46,803 bases of DNA from Saprospiraceae bacterium (lineage in GTDB: Bacteria; Bacteroidota; Bacteroidia; Chitinophagales; Saprospiraceae): positions 1-46,803 of the forward strand of contig JALWSS010000160.1 in the NCBI GenBank assembly GCA_026993525.1, given 5' to 3'. Numbering within the stretch: the first letter of the stretch is position 1; every line of letters starts with the position of its first letter. The notes below the pieces were generated by a model that saw nothing but the letters and a program-made list of their open reading frames with translations, did not search any database and had not been told where the DNA came from. This document shows, one piece after another, positions 1 to 10,323 of the stretch. The position numbers and the translations under genes were made by a program.

Positions 1-375
1 GCCACCATCATCTTCAACAACGCATCCGGCTGTAACAGCGTCAGCGACATCAGCACGACTTGCAGCAGCAGCATCGTCATCCTGCCCGGCAACGGCATTG
101 CCTTCGGTGAAACGGCGGAACAGCCACGGATGAGTTTGTTCCCCAACCCGGCCACCAACACCGTCACCATCCTGTTGGAAGGCCTCGGCGAGCAGCCCGG
201 CACCCTGACCATTACCGATCAGCTCGGCCGTACGGTCATGGTCCGGGAGTTGCAGCCCGGCCGGCAGGTGCTTGACCTGGACCTCGCCGCCAGGGGCATG
301 AACAGTGGTGTGTACCTGGTGACGCTCACCACCGACAGCCAGCGCCTGGTCAGGCGCCTGGCGGTGAGCAGGTAA
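1..375 (+). CDS. C-terminal end of a T9SS-secreted protein (5' truncated by window edge)
   Basis: The frame is open from base 1 (reading ATIIFNNASGC...) to the TAA at 373-375, so this is the tail of a longer gene that begins before the window. The last 80 or so residues form a type A T9SS sorting domain: an FPNPATN start, a GTLTITDQLGR beta-strand segment, GVYLVTL, and a basic LVRRLAVSR end. Such domains direct export through the type IX machinery and are usually cleaved at the cell surface. The passenger function cannot be judged from the 45 visible residues before the domain. From base 139 onward the DNA is nearly identical to the end of the next gene. The DNA is GC-rich. Confidence 0.85.
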   Translation, partial: ATIIFNNASGCNSVSDISTTCSSSIVILPGNGIAFGETAEQPRMSLFPNPATNTVTILLEGLGEQPGTLTITDQLGRTVMVRELQPGRQVLDLDLAARGMNSGVYLVTLTTDSQRLVRRLAVSR

Positions 376-379
376 GGCG
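139..379 (+). repeat. T9SS sorting-domain cassette, copy 1
   Basis: This 241-bp stretch matches 1989-2229 with four mismatches (237/241 by hand count). The match starts exactly at the FPNP codons and stops four bases after the stop codon; the sequences before and after are unrelated. Third codon positions are as conserved as the others, which points to recent duplication or gene conversion and not to protein-level selection alone. Confidence 0.9.
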
Positions 380-394
380 TTATTATACCCAATT

Positions 395-468
395 GAGGTG
401 ATGACTTGAAGTCATCACCTCATTAAAAACATAGTTCACGGGAGCGGTCTTCGGGCCGCTCTTTTTTT
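395..468 (+). terminator. Tandem hairpins ending in a T-run
   Basis: There are two hairpins after the first gene. At 395-421 a perfect 12-bp stem (GAGGTGATGACT) has a 3-nt loop. At 442-461 the stem GAGCGGTC/GGCCGCTC closes a TTCG loop and is followed by seven T (462-468), a good rho-independent terminator. The 230 bp that follow (469-698) are AT-rich and contain no gene; they probably hold the promoter of the gene at 699. Confidence 0.85.
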
Positions 469-698
469 CTGTCGCCACTCTTTATATTTGAAGGAGATCA
501 GTTTCTGATTGTTGTCTAAATGAGTCTAATGTGAAAATCTGACTTTTAGAAAAAATTGTAGGATTGATGGTAAATCAGTTTACCGATATTTATGCTTCAA
601 TACCCTGCAAATAACTATTTTCGAAAAACCAGCACACTATGGACTTCAATGGCATAGATACTTTTTCAATTACAGCCATTCAAAATAGCTAACAAACC

Positions 699-2225
699 AT
701 GATGAATACTCCATTGTTTAAAATACTTCTGTGTTTATTCGCATTTAACTCTTCAAGAGTTTCAGCTCAATTCATACAAACAGGAAATGACATTATTGGC
801 TCTTCAGCAAATGATCAAGCAGGATGGTCATTAGACCTTTCAGGAAATGGACTTCGTATAGCAGTTGGTATTCCTACATATAATGAAAATGGAATTAATA
901 CAGGTGCTGTAAAGGTTTTTCAATTGAGTAATGATGAGTGGCTCCAAATTGGTTCGACTCTTTTTGGAGAACAGAACGAAGAATGGTTTGGCCATTCAGT
1001 TAGCCTTTCATCGGATGGGGCATTGTTAGCTGTTGGCGCTCCATTTAACAATGAAAATGGTACTGAATCTGGTCTTGCAAAGATATTCAAATTACACAAT
1101 GATGAATGGACCCAAATAGGTGAAACTATTTATGGAGATGAGTTATTCTCAAGATTAGGCTGGAAAACCAGATTATCACAGGATGGATCAATCTTGGCAA
1201 TCAGTGCTCCATTCCAGAATATAACACAAGACGAAGCTGGAAAAGTTAGAATTTACAAATTGATCGGTGATTCATGGATTCAACTTGGTAATGACATTAA
1301 TGGCGAAGGGTATGGAGATCACTTTGGTTTGTCAATTAGTTTATCACATGATGGATCTTTCATTGCAGTAGGAGCTCCCATGCATCATGGAAATGCAATC
1401 ATGTCGGGTTTGACAAGAGTTTATCACTTTGAATCTGGAACCTGGCAACAATATGGGAATGATATTAAAGGAAATTTTAAGTCAGATTACCTTGGATGGT
1501 CCGTAAGTCTATCAGCCAATGGATCAATACTTGCGGTTGGAATACCAAAATTCGATGTCAATAATGGGAATGAAGGTGCCGTAATTGTGTATTCGTTCTC
1601 AAATGGAAAATGGATTAAAGTTGGAAGTCCTATTTTTGGCGAACACAAGGACGAACAAATCGGTCTAGCCTTAGAGCTTTCTGCTGACGGATCAACTATT
1701 GTTTTGGGAAACCCGCGCAAGAGTACCGATACTGTTGACAATGGTAGTGTCGAAATCTACAAGCTCCAAAATAACAATTGGTCAAAGCTCGAAAATTCTA
1801 TCGCAGGTACAAACAAAGGTGACTTGTTTGGCTGGTCCGTAGGAATAACAGAAAATATAACATCTATCGCAATTGGAGCACCTGGATACGATGAAAATGA
1901 AGAAAATATTGGTTTAGTCCGTACATTTTCTATTACTCCAACTGCAACCAAAAATATCCCGGTTCGCTCTCAACCCAACATATTAACCTTCCCCAACCCG
2001 GCTACCAGCACCGTCACCATCCTGTTGGAAGGCCTCGGCGAGCAGCCCGGCACCCTGACCATTACCGATCAGCTCGGCCGTACGGTCATGGTCCGGGAGT
2101 TGCAGCCCGGCCGGCAGGTGCTTGACCTGGACCTCGCCGCCAGGGGCATGAGCAGCGGTGTGTACCTGGTGACGCTCACCACCGACAGCCAGCGCCTGGT
2201 CAGGCGCCTGGCGGTGAGCAGGTAA
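699..2225 (+). CDS. Secreted FG-GAP/integrin-like beta-propeller protein with T9SS sorting domain
   Basis: The 508-residue product has an N-terminal signal peptide ending near SRVSAQ, then about seven repeats of roughly 55 residues. Each repeat carries a pattern like GWSVSLSxDGSxxAVGAP followed by GxVxIYxxxxxxWxQxGxxI. This is the FG-GAP/integrin-alpha type of blade, so a seven-bladed propeller is likely. The last 80 residues are a type A T9SS sorting domain (FPNPATS...RRLAVSR), so it should be exported to the surface. The passenger part is strikingly AT-rich: the line at 841-900 is 32% GC, whereas the sorting-domain line at 2041-2100 is 65%. The sorting domain is nearly identical in DNA to that of the upstream gene. 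I infer a foreign or fast-evolving passenger joined to a resident sorting cassette. Ligand and role are unknown. Confidence 0.85.
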   Translation: MMNTPLFKILLCLFAFNSSRVSAQFIQTGNDIIGSSANDQAGWSLDLSGNGLRIAVGIPTYNENGINTGAVKVFQLSNDEWLQIGSTLFGEQNEEWFGHSVSLSSDGALLAVGAPFNNENGTESGLAKIFKLHNDEWTQIGETIYGDELFSRLGWKTRLSQDGSILAISAPFQNITQDEAGKVRIYKLIGDSWIQLGNDINGEGYGDHFGLSISLSHDGSFIAVGAPMHHGNAIMSGLTRVYHFESGTWQQYGNDIKGNFKSDYLGWSVSLSANGSILAVGIPKFDVNNGNEGAVIVYSFSNGKWIKVGSPIFGEHKDEQIGLALELSADGSTIVLGNPRKSTDTVDNGSVEIYKLQNNNWSKLENSIAGTNKGDLFGWSVGITENITSIAIGAPGYDENEENIGLVRTFSITPTATKNIPVRSQPNILTFPNPATSTVTILLEGLGEQPGTLTITDQLGRTVMVRELQPGRQVLDLDLAARGMSSGVYLVTLTTDSQRLVRRLAVSR

Positions 2226-2229
2226 GGCG
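1989..2229 (+). repeat. T9SS sorting-domain cassette, copy 2
   Basis: This is the partner of 139-379 (offset 1850), with four mismatches in 241 bp. The switch from AT-rich passenger to GC-rich cassette happens at the TTCCCCAACCCGG that encodes FPNP. Confidence 0.9.
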
Positions 2230-2278
2230 CCCTCACAATGCAGGTCTTTTGACTTTCACTGGACAAACTGGATAGACA

Positions 2279-2310
2279 GGAGCGGCCCAATGGTCACTCC
2301 TTTTTTTTTT
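2279..2310 (+). terminator. Rho-independent terminator
   Basis: A stem GGAG-c-GGCC closes on GGTC-a-CTCC around a CAAT loop (one internal mismatch, one G-U pair) and is followed by ten T. It lies 54 bp after the stop of the propeller protein. Confidence 0.75.
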
Positions 2311-2395
2311 GGCATGGGTGTCTTGCTTTTGAATATCAGGTGTCTGCCTTATCTTGCACCTCCGAGAACCACAAGTCCCAACCAATCGTAAAACA

Positions 2396-4927
2396 ATGTT
2401 GCGCTCCACATTTTCAGCATGTATTTTATTGCTCAGTCTTTTTGCCTCGGCCCAGGAATTCAGGGGGCTGGTGGTGCGTGAAAGCACCGGTGAGCCCATC
2501 GCCTTTGCCGGTTTTATTACGGAAGAAGGATATCCCATTACTGTAGCAAACCGGAACGGTGAGTTCAGGCTTTGCGCCAGCGAACTGAAGGGGAAAAAAT
2601 TACAGGTTGCAGTACCCGGTTTCGAAGCAATGACGCTCGATCTGGCCAATTGGCCGGAAGGCCGAAGACAGGTACTTTCACTGAAAGAGGCGCCGGAATT
2701 TGAGCCGGACGATTTTGAAAAGATGCCGGTCAATGAACTGATGCGAATGGTATTCGAAAATGCGCTCGACAGCTACCAGACCGATGCCCTGACACTAAAC
2801 GGTTTTTTCAGGGAATTGCATTGGCTGCCCGAATCAGGTGAGTTGATGATTCGGCAGGAGGCTGAAGTGACGGCAGCGTTTCCGAAGCTGAAAAAGCTTC
2901 CTCCTTCGCAAAAGCTGATGCTTCTGAATTTGACCGAAGGAAGTAAAACGCAGAATACTATTAAGACGGGAGAAACAGCTTTGCTGAGGGGTTATGAATC
3001 CAGGAACGACAGCCTGATCGCCCTGGTGCAGGGGTCTGTCAAAGGAACGCCTGGCCTGCCCGTGGGGAAATACCTCTGTACGGACCTGGATGTGATCCGC
3101 AATCCGGTCTATTTCATGGGCGGCCACGATCTGGAACAGTACCATTTTGAATGGCAAAAAACGGTGAACTTTCTCGCAGAGCCTGTTGCGGTGGTTCGGT
3201 TTTCACCGGTGGAAGGAGCCAACAACGCCTGGTTTCACGGCACCTTGTACATTGACCTGTTCAGCCATGCCATCATCCGGGCGCATTACGTGAACAGTTC
3301 CTATACCGTGGATGCGTTCAACCAATCTTCACCCTTTCCGGCCAAGGTGATGCTGAGCCGCAGTTATGACCTGGGTTACACCCTGTGGCAGGATAGGTGG
3401 CACTTGCAGTTTGCGGCCATCACCACCGATGCCCTGGAGCTGAAAAACGTGCAAACGGTTCGCACCTTTTCCGATTTCGTCGTAAACGACATCCGGGTGG
3501 ATGGCAGGAAGTCGCCGGATTTGCCGAAGGAAGGAAAAATGGAAAGGGTGGAGATTGCCAAAGGACCGTTCCCCTGGAGTTGCAACAGCTATCCTCCCCC
3601 TGAACCGTTGAAGGCCGAACGAGTGGATGCGCCCAGGCTTGAGAGTGATCTGGTGATCCACTACCCGGCCAACACCTACCTGAGCCCTACCCTGACGGTG
3701 CCAAGGAAGCAGTTTGGGCAGAAACCCCACCTGTTCAAGCTGACCATGAGTCCGTTGACCTCTCCGGTGTATGTGGACGCTCCCGAACAGCCGGTAATGG
3801 CCATTCTGGGAGCCGGGAACCAGGAAATTCCCGTGTATCTGGAGCGCGGCCAACGCACCGTCATCTCCATCACCACCGATGTGAAAGGCCAACCGGTATT
3901 CAATATTTACGAAAGAAAAGGATCGAACAACACTGCACTTATCAGCTTTGAGCGGTTGAAGAAGAAATTGTTGGAGTCGCTTCGCAATGCCTGGAAAACG
4001 GGTGGTCCGGACGAGTTTTTCAAGATGACCCGCATTCTGCAAGGTGGCTTGCTCGATTATTTGCGAAGAAAACAGGAGCGAGACACCCTGAGCCCCCTGC
4101 TGACCAACTGGATGCGGACGGAGGCCACCTACTACCCGGCTGCGTGGCTGTATGCCTACCAGTTGCAGACGAACCCCTATGCACCTTTGCCCGAAGAATG
4201 GCAGGAATGGCTGTCGAACACCGAGGTGAACAACCAACGGGCTGCTTTCAACCCGGCTTACCAGCATTTCGTGGTGTTGAAGCTGAAACACGAAGCCCTG
4301 CAGCGGGCATTTGCCGAAAACAACCTCTACCCCATGGAGGAGCAACTTGACCTGGCCATCGAGATGTTGAGCGACACGGCGCTGGAAAACGTGGTCATGC
4401 TGCTACTGCAAAACAACCTTCGCTGCGCAAAACCGGAACGAGAACTGAACACCGAAAAGCTGAAGGAAGTACTCAATGATTCTTCTGCCACCCTTCTCAT
4501 CAACAAGGTGTGGTCAAACCGAAAATCATACACTTTTTTGGTGGATATTCCATTGCAGGATGTAGCCACCGGAGAAGCTGTGCATGAATATGGAGGCGAA
4601 AAGTACATACCCAACAATACCCTGTTGATTTTCTGGAACTGCAAGTGCGACAAGTGCAGGGGTTGCGGGCTGTCGAAAAGCGTGGTGAAACCCGTGCACT
4701 ATTACCGTGGTTTCAATCCCGTATTCATTGCCCCGCTCTGGTTTGAAGAGCTTTGCGAAGCAAAACTCAATGATTGCAAGCTCTCTGCAGAGAACCACAC
4801 AATTCTCTCGGTATATTTTGAGTACCTTCCCGAGTTCGTGGCCAGAATGCCCTTCGTGGAAATGCCCCATGCGGTTCTTCTGAAACCCTGGGGCAGGGTC
4901 AAAGAAATCAACTTCAAACCCGAATGA
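2396..4927 (+). CDS. Large secreted protein with CarboxypepD_reg-like N-terminus and thioredoxin-like cysteine-rich end
   Basis: The start is placed at ATG 2396, because the next residues (MLRSTFSACILLLSLFASAQ) form a signal peptide; the frame is open 14 codons further up from a TTG. The 843-residue product begins with a carboxypeptidase-regulatory-like beta-sandwich (FRGLVVRESTGEPIAFAGF, residues about 20-85). Next comes a segment with ALTLNGFFRE, typical of Bacteroidota surface proteins carrying that domain. The middle is beta-rich, then helical. The last 100 residues read NTLLIFWNCKCDKCRGCG and later ...MPHAVLLKPWGRV, reminiscent of a TlpA/thioredoxin fold whose CxxC region is a cysteine cluster. 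Function is unknown; a periplasmic or outer-membrane redox or structural role is a guess. Its stop overlaps an ATG (ATGA), but the next gene more likely starts at 4978. Confidence 0.75.
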   Translation: MLRSTFSACILLLSLFASAQEFRGLVVRESTGEPIAFAGFITEEGYPITVANRNGEFRLCASELKGKKLQVAVPGFEAMTLDLANWPEGRRQVLSLKEAPEFEPDDFEKMPVNELMRMVFENALDSYQTDALTLNGFFRELHWLPESGELMIRQEAEVTAAFPKLKKLPPSQKLMLLNLTEGSKTQNTIKTGETALLRGYESRNDSLIALVQGSVKGTPGLPVGKYLCTDLDVIRNPVYFMGGHDLEQYHFEWQKTVNFLAEPVAVVRFSPVEGANNAWFHGTLYIDLFSHAIIRAHYVNSSYTVDAFNQSSPFPAKVMLSRSYDLGYTLWQDRWHLQFAAITTDALELKNVQTVRTFSDFVVNDIRVDGRKSPDLPKEGKMERVEIAKGPFPWSCNSYPPPEPLKAERVDAPRLESDLVIHYPANTYLSPTLTVPRKQFGQKPHLFKLTMSPLTSPVYVDAPEQPVMAILGAGNQEIPVYLERGQRTVISITTDVKGQPVFNIYERKGSNNTALISFERLKKKLLESLRNAWKTGGPDEFFKMTRILQGGLLDYLRRKQERDTLSPLLTNWMRTEATYYPAAWLYAYQLQTNPYAPLPEEWQEWLSNTEVNNQRAAFNPAYQHFVVLKLKHEALQRAFAENNLYPMEEQLDLAIEMLSDTALENVVMLLLQNNLRCAKPERELNTEKLKEVLNDSSATLLINKVWSNRKSYTFLVDIPLQDVATGEAVHEYGGEKYIPNNTLLIFWNCKCDKCRGCGLSKSVVKPVHYYRGFNPVFIAPLWFEELCEAKLNDCKLSAENHTILSVYFEYLPEFVARMPFVEMPHAVLLKPWGRVKEINFKPE

Positions 4928-4977
4928 CCGGACAGGCAGGGGCACTACAGGCCAGTGTGATCATCAAAACGAAAAAC

Positions 4978-6243
4978 ATGGAAAACTGGCGCATCAAACT
5001 CTCACTGTTCCTCAATTACTTCGTCTTCGCAATACTGCTCAACAGTGTGGGCACCGTCATTCTGCAGGTGCAAAACAACTTCGGCATCAGCGAAGGAGCA
5101 GCCAGCACGCTGGAAGCCTTCAAAGACCTGAGCATTGCCATTGCTTCTTTTCTCATCGCCTCTTATGTGGTCAGGATCGGCTACAAGCGCTGCATGCTCA
5201 TTGCGTTGGGCATCGTTTCGGCCATGACGCTGATGATGCCGATGTTACCGGCGTTTTGGGCGGTGAAGCTGCTGTTTGCTGCGGTGGGTGTCAGCTTTGC
5301 CCTCATCAAAGTTTCCGTTTTTGCAACGATAGGCATCATCACGCACAGCGAGAAGGAGCACGCCTCGTTCATGAATTTTCTGGAGTCGGTGTTCATGGTG
5401 GGGGTGCTGTCGGGGTATTTCATTTTCAGTGCATTTGTTGACGACGCAGACAAAACCAGTACCTCCTGGTTTCAGGTATATTACGTGCTGTCGGCAATGT
5501 CCATTCTGGCCTTTGTGCTGCTGCTGGGCACCCAACTCGACGAGTCAAAAGTCCATACGGAAGGTGGAACCGGCCTCGGGAAAGACTTTGGCAAGATGCT
5601 GGGCCTGCTGGCCCGGCCATTGGTACTCATCTTCATCGGCAGTGTGTTTCTGTATGTACTGATCGAGCAGGGCATGATGAGTTGGCTGCCATCGTTCAAC
5701 CAGCGGGTGTTCAAGCTGCCCTCATCGTTGAGCATTCAGATGTCGAGCATCCTGGCTGCCTCCATTGCGGTGGGTCGTTTTGCGGGGGGCTTTGTTCTGA
5801 AGAAAATGCACTGGTTCAAAGTGCTGGCTTTTTGCCTGATCGCTGCCGGTGTGCTCATGCTGCTCAGCCTGCAAATGGCCGGCGGTGGCAGCAACCGGGA
5901 GGTGACGGGCTGGACCGATGCGCCCCTGGCAGCTTATGTGGTACCGCTCATCGGCATCTGCCTGGCCCCCATTTATCCGGCCATCAACTCTGTCATTCTG
6001 AGCAAACTACCGGTCACCCAACACGCCCCCATGTCTGGCCTCATCGTGGTATTTTCGGCCATCGGTGGCACCACGGGTTCCATCATCACCGGCAACCTGT
6101 TCGGGGTGTTCAAAGGAGAGGAACAAATCGCATTTTACCTGCTGCTCATCCCAATCACTGCCATTCTGATCGTGCTTTATTTCTTCAAAAAAGAAACGGA
6201 TAAGATCCCGTTTGAGGGAGGAACTGAGGAACTGAGGAACTGA
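4978..6243 (+). CDS. MFS transporter
   Basis: This 421-residue polytopic membrane protein has about twelve hydrophobic segments. The layout is that of the major facilitator superfamily, with a basic loop after the second segment (VVRIGYKR) and a hydrophilic central loop near residues 205-225 (DESKVHTEGG). ATG 4978 was chosen because MENWRIKLSLFLNYFVF leads straight into the first membrane helix; an ATG at 4924 would add 18 polar residues. The substrate is unknown; sugar or metabolite uptake or efflux are both possible. The final residues (GGTEELRN and the TGA) are encoded by the GAGGAACT tandem array that begins at 6218, so the native C-terminus and stop have been replaced by, or merged with, repeat DNA. 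Confidence 0.85.
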   Translation: MENWRIKLSLFLNYFVFAILLNSVGTVILQVQNNFGISEGAASTLEAFKDLSIAIASFLIASYVVRIGYKRCMLIALGIVSAMTLMMPMLPAFWAVKLLFAAVGVSFALIKVSVFATIGIITHSEKEHASFMNFLESVFMVGVLSGYFIFSAFVDDADKTSTSWFQVYYVLSAMSILAFVLLLGTQLDESKVHTEGGTGLGKDFGKMLGLLARPLVLIFIGSVFLYVLIEQGMMSWLPSFNQRVFKLPSSLSIQMSSILAASIAVGRFAGGFVLKKMHWFKVLAFCLIAAGVLMLLSLQMAGGGSNREVTGWTDAPLAAYVVPLIGICLAPIYPAINSVILSKLPVTQHAPMSGLIVVFSAIGGTTGSIITGNLFGVFKGEEQIAFYLLLIPITAILIVLYFFKKETDKIPFEGGTEELRN

Positions 6244-6609
6244 GGAATTGAGGAACTGAGGAATTGAGGAACTGAGGATTTGAGGAATTGAGCCCCGATA
6301 GCCATCGGGGGAGGAACTGAGGAACTGAGAGGGGCTAGCAGAGTCGATTCTTCAATTTCTCAATTCTTCGATTCCTCGATTCCTCTCCCAACGAAAGTCG
6401 GAATCGATTCCTCGATTCCTATGTTTCCCCTGTTTCCAGCGGCCAGAGGCCGCAACTTACATGCGTCAACGAGCAAGATGAAGTGAAGAATTGAGGAACT
6501 GAGGAACTGAGAGGGGCTAGCAGAGTCAATTCTTCGATTCCTCAATTCCTCAATTCCTCGATTCTTCGATTCCTCGATTCCTCGATTCCTCTCCCGACGA
6601 AAGTCGGGA
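6218..6609. repeat. GAGGAAYT octamer arrays, inverted arms and hairpins
   Basis: Nine octamers (GAGGAACT or GAGGAATT, one GAGGATTT) run from 6218 to 6289. They are followed by GAG, the hairpin CCCCGAT-AGCC-ATCGGGG (6293-6310) and again GAG plus two octamers. Then comes GGGGCTAGCAGAGTC and the reverse-complement array (ATTCCTC words), a degraded GAAA-loop hairpin near 6386-6405, and a unique stretch. A second, shorter round of the same order follows, with the same GGGGCTAGCAGAG loop near 6511 and a perfect hairpin TCCCGAC-GAAA-GTCGGGA at 6592-6609. The whole could fold into two long stems. It fills the gap between the MFS gene and accC and contains the MFS stop codon. Confidence 0.85.
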
Positions 6610-6626
6610 TCGATTCCTCAAAAAAC

Positions 6627-7970
<1,344 letters not shown>

Positions 7971-8026
7971 ACTTGTCTGAGTTGATATGACCGGAGATGG
8001 AATTGAGAAAGAATTGGCAGGACCAA

Positions 8027-8536
8027 TCAGTCAGGATCAACCAGGAACAGTACCTGGTCGTATTCCACCGGTGTTTCGTTGTCAACCATCACTTTAACGA
8101 TGGTACCACTGACCTCCGACTCGATTTCATTGAAGAGCTTCATGGCCTCGATGATGCAGACCACATCGCCTTTTTTCACATGCGTACCTATTTCCACATA
8201 CGGTGGTTTGTCAGGTGAGGAGGCCCTGTAGAAAGTCCCCACCATTGGCGATTTGATGGGAACGTATTTGTCTTCGGCAGGTTCTGCTTCAGCTTTGGCA
8301 GCCGGTTTTTCCTCTGCAGGTTGCGCCGCAGGTGCAGGGGAAGTTGCGGGAGCAGGAGCCGCGGCAGGTGCTGTCATCGGCACAACGGATGGAATGGCCT
8401 GCAGTTTCTGTGTTTTGGCTTCGGTATAAGCCGCTGTCCGCATTGAAAGTTTAAAGTCACCCTGTTCCAGCTTAAATTCCGAAAGGTTGGTTTTGTTAAC
8501 CAACTTGATGAGTTCCTGAATTTCCTTAAAGGTCAT
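8027..8536 (-). CDS. accB: Acetyl-CoA carboxylase, biotin carboxyl carrier protein
   Basis: AccB carries the biotin that shuttles carboxyl groups between AccC and the carboxyltransferase. The 169 residues have the usual three parts. These are an N-terminal dimer/anchor region ([19 protein letters not shown]), an Ala/Pro-rich linker (about residues 50-85), and a lipoyl-type domain with the biotinylation motif EAMKLFNE, Lys133 being the biotin site. It sits between efp and accC on the same strand, the common Bacteroidota order. A promoter-like TATCTTG lies upstream in the 100-bp gap, but it is weaker than the one before efp. Confidence 0.97.
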   Translation of the reverse strand: MTFKEIQELIKLVNKTNLSEFKLEQGDFKLSMRTAAYTEAKTQKLQAIPSVVPMTAPAAAPAPATSPAPAAQPAEEKPAAKAEAEPAEDKYVPIKSPMVGTFYRASSPDKPPYVEIGTHVKKGDVVCIIEAMKLFNEIESEVSGTIVKVMVDNETPVEYDQVLFLVDPD

Positions 8537-8636
8537 AATGATATGGTTTTAGGCCGTCAAGATAGTGAATTTGAATTCCCGGCCCTGAGCAATCCGGGAT
8601 AGAAAAGCACTCCATAAAGAAACTGCAAGGGAAGGC

Positions 8637-9197
8637 TCAAACCCTGCCGAGGTATTCTCCGGTGCGGGTATCCACTTTGATCTTATCGCCCTGGTTGATA
8701 AAGAGCGGGACTCTTACTTCTGCACCGGTGTCAACGGTGGCTGGTTTAAGGGTGTTGGTGGCGGTATCCCCTTTCAGGCCGGGCTCTGTGTAGGTAACTT
8801 CAACCTCCACCGAAGCGGGCATCTCGGCATTGAGAGGTGTGTTGTTGGCGGCGTGGAACAACACGTCCACCTGCATACCTTCTTTCAGGAACTCGGGGTG
8901 GTCGAGCAGATTTTCATCCAAAGCCACCTGCTCGTAATCTTCCATGTTCATAAAGTGGTAGCCCATGTCGTCTTTATAGAGGTATTGAAACTGACGGCGC
9001 TCCACCCTGACTTCCTTAATGGTATGACCGGCGGGAAAAGTGTTGTCCACCACTTTGCCTTTCGTGAGGGACTTGAGTTTGGTGCGTACGAAGGCGGCGC
9101 CTTTCCCCGGCTTAACGTGCTGAAACTCAACCACTGACCAGATGTCCCCGTTCATTTCAAGGCACATGCCGTTGCGGATATCGGAAGTTGTTGCCAT
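8637..9197 (-). CDS. efp: Elongation factor P
   Basis: EF-P binds ribosomes stalled at polyproline stretches and promotes peptide-bond formation. The 186-residue length and three-barrel layout are standard: a KOW-like N-domain ([20 protein letters not shown]), a central OB domain and a C-terminal OB domain ending RTGEYLGRV. The tip of domain I is KPGKGAAF with Lys32, the position equivalent to the modified lysine of E. coli. I saw no epmA/epmB-like modifying genes nearby, so the modification state is open. A Bacteroidota-type promoter lies at 9244-9273. Confidence 0.97.
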   Translation of the reverse strand: MATTSDIRNGMCLEMNGDIWSVVEFQHVKPGKGAAFVRTKLKSLTKGKVVDNTFPAGHTIKEVRVERRQFQYLYKDDMGYHFMNMEDYEQVALDENLLDHPEFLKEGMQVDVLFHAANNTPLNAEMPASVEVEVTYTEPGLKGDTATNTLKPATVDTGAEVRVPLFINQGDKIKVDTRTGEYLGRV

Positions 9198-9243
9198 TCT
9201 GAATTGATTGTAATTGTCGTTTGAAGGTTTTCAAAAAGCGGCG

Positions 9244-9273
9244 CAAAGATAGGTAATGGCAGGATTTGTTCAA
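9244..9273 (-). promoter_or_regulatory. Bacteroidota-type promoter for efp
   Basis: Read on the minus strand, TTG (9273-9271) is followed by 19 nt and then TATCTTTG (9251-9244), matching the -33 TTG/-7 TAnnTTTG form. It lies about 47 bp before the efp start, so efp-accB-accC can be transcribed apart from fabH. Confidence 0.65.
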
Positions 9274-9333
9274 TGCCTGTTGTAAACACCGGCACAGTTC
9301 TGCGCTTGCGAAGCGAGGCAAAAAAGAAAAGCA

Positions 9334-10323
9334 TCAATAAGCCCACTTCAGCCAGATGGCCCCCCAGGTGTACCCTCCGCCAAAGGTGGTCAGAATGAGG
9401 TTGTCGCCTTTTTTGAGTTTTGGCTCCCATTCCCACAGGCAAAGCGGCAAGGTGGCCGCGGTGGTGTTGCCGTACCTGTTGATGTTGACCATCACCCTTT
9501 CCATCGGAAAATCAGCCATGCGGGCCACGGCCTCGATGATTCTCAGGTTGGCCTGGTGCGGCACCACCCAGGCGATGTCATCGGAACTCAGGCGATTCCT
9601 GGCAATGATCTCCTTGACGATGCCGGCCATGCCGCTAACGGCTGCTTTGAAAACCGGGCGGCCGTTTTGATAAATGAAATGCTGTTTGGCATCCACGGTA
9701 TCGTGTGTGGCCGGGCGCAGCGAACCGCCCGCTGCCTGGTACAGGAATTCGGCACCTACCCCGTCGCTGCGCAAGATGGAGTCAACCATGCCGTTGCCTT
9801 CGTCGTTGGGTTCCAACAACACCGCACCGGCAGCATCGCCAAACAATATGCAGGTGGAACGATTGGTATAATCCGTGATGGCAGACATCTTGTCTGAACC
9901 CACCACGATGATTTTTTTATACGCACCCGACTCAATGAAGCGGGCAGCCGTGTTGAATGCAAACAAAAAACCGGAGCAGGCAGCCCCCAGGTCGAAAGTG
10001 AAAGCGTTTTTCAGACCATTTTCATAGGCAATGAGATTGGCAGTATCCGGAAACATCATATCCGGCGTCACCGTGGCACAAATCACCACATCAATTTCTT
10101 CCGGGTCAGTGCCCGTTTTTTCCAAAAGGCCTTTCACCGCCTGTGCCCCCATGTACGCAGCCGCTTTGTCCTTGTCTTTCAGAATGCGCCTTTCTTCAAT
10201 GCCCGTTCTGGTTTTGATCCATTCATCGTTGGTATCCACCATCTTTTCCAGGTCGGCGTTGGTCAGTTTCTCTTCCGGCACAAAACAATTCACTCCAGTG
10301 ATGGCGGCTCTTATCTGGCTCAT
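9334..10323 (-). CDS. fabH: Beta-ketoacyl-ACP synthase III
   Basis: FabH condenses acetyl-CoA (or branched acyl-CoA) with malonyl-ACP to begin fatty acid synthesis. The start is set at ATG 10323, giving [20 protein letters not shown] and 329 residues, the usual length; an upstream in-frame ATG would add 16 residues that do not resemble the family. The triad is visible: Cys116 in DLGAACSGF, His256 in VVPHQANLR and Asn286 in INRYGNTTA. It lies upstream of efp on the same strand, separated by 136 bp that hold a second promoter. Together with accBC it places initiation of fatty acid synthesis in one cluster. plsX and rpmF, often neighbours of fabH, are absent here. Confidence 0.97.
   Translation of the reverse strand: MSQIRAAITGVNCFVPEEKLTNADLEKMVDTNDEWIKTRTGIEERRILKDKDKAAAYMGAQAVKGLLEKTGTDPEEIDVVICATVTPDMMFPDTANLIAYENGLKNAFTFDLGAACSGFLFAFNTAARFIESGAYKKIIVVGSDKMSAITDYTNRSTCILFGDAAGAVLLEPNDEGNGMVDSILRSDGVGAEFLYQAAGGSLRPATHDTVDAKQHFIYQNGRPVFKAAVSGMAGIVKEIIARNRLSSDDIAWVVPHQANLRIIEAVARMADFPMERVMVNINRYGNTTAATLPLCLWEWEPKLKKGDNLILTTFGGGYTWGAIWLKWAY

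Noticed and set aside
3329-4345. A 338-codon minus-strand frame opposite the gene at 2396
   Set aside because: It has high His/Gln/Arg content with no hydrophobic pattern, and lies fully inside a longer gene with signal peptide and domains.
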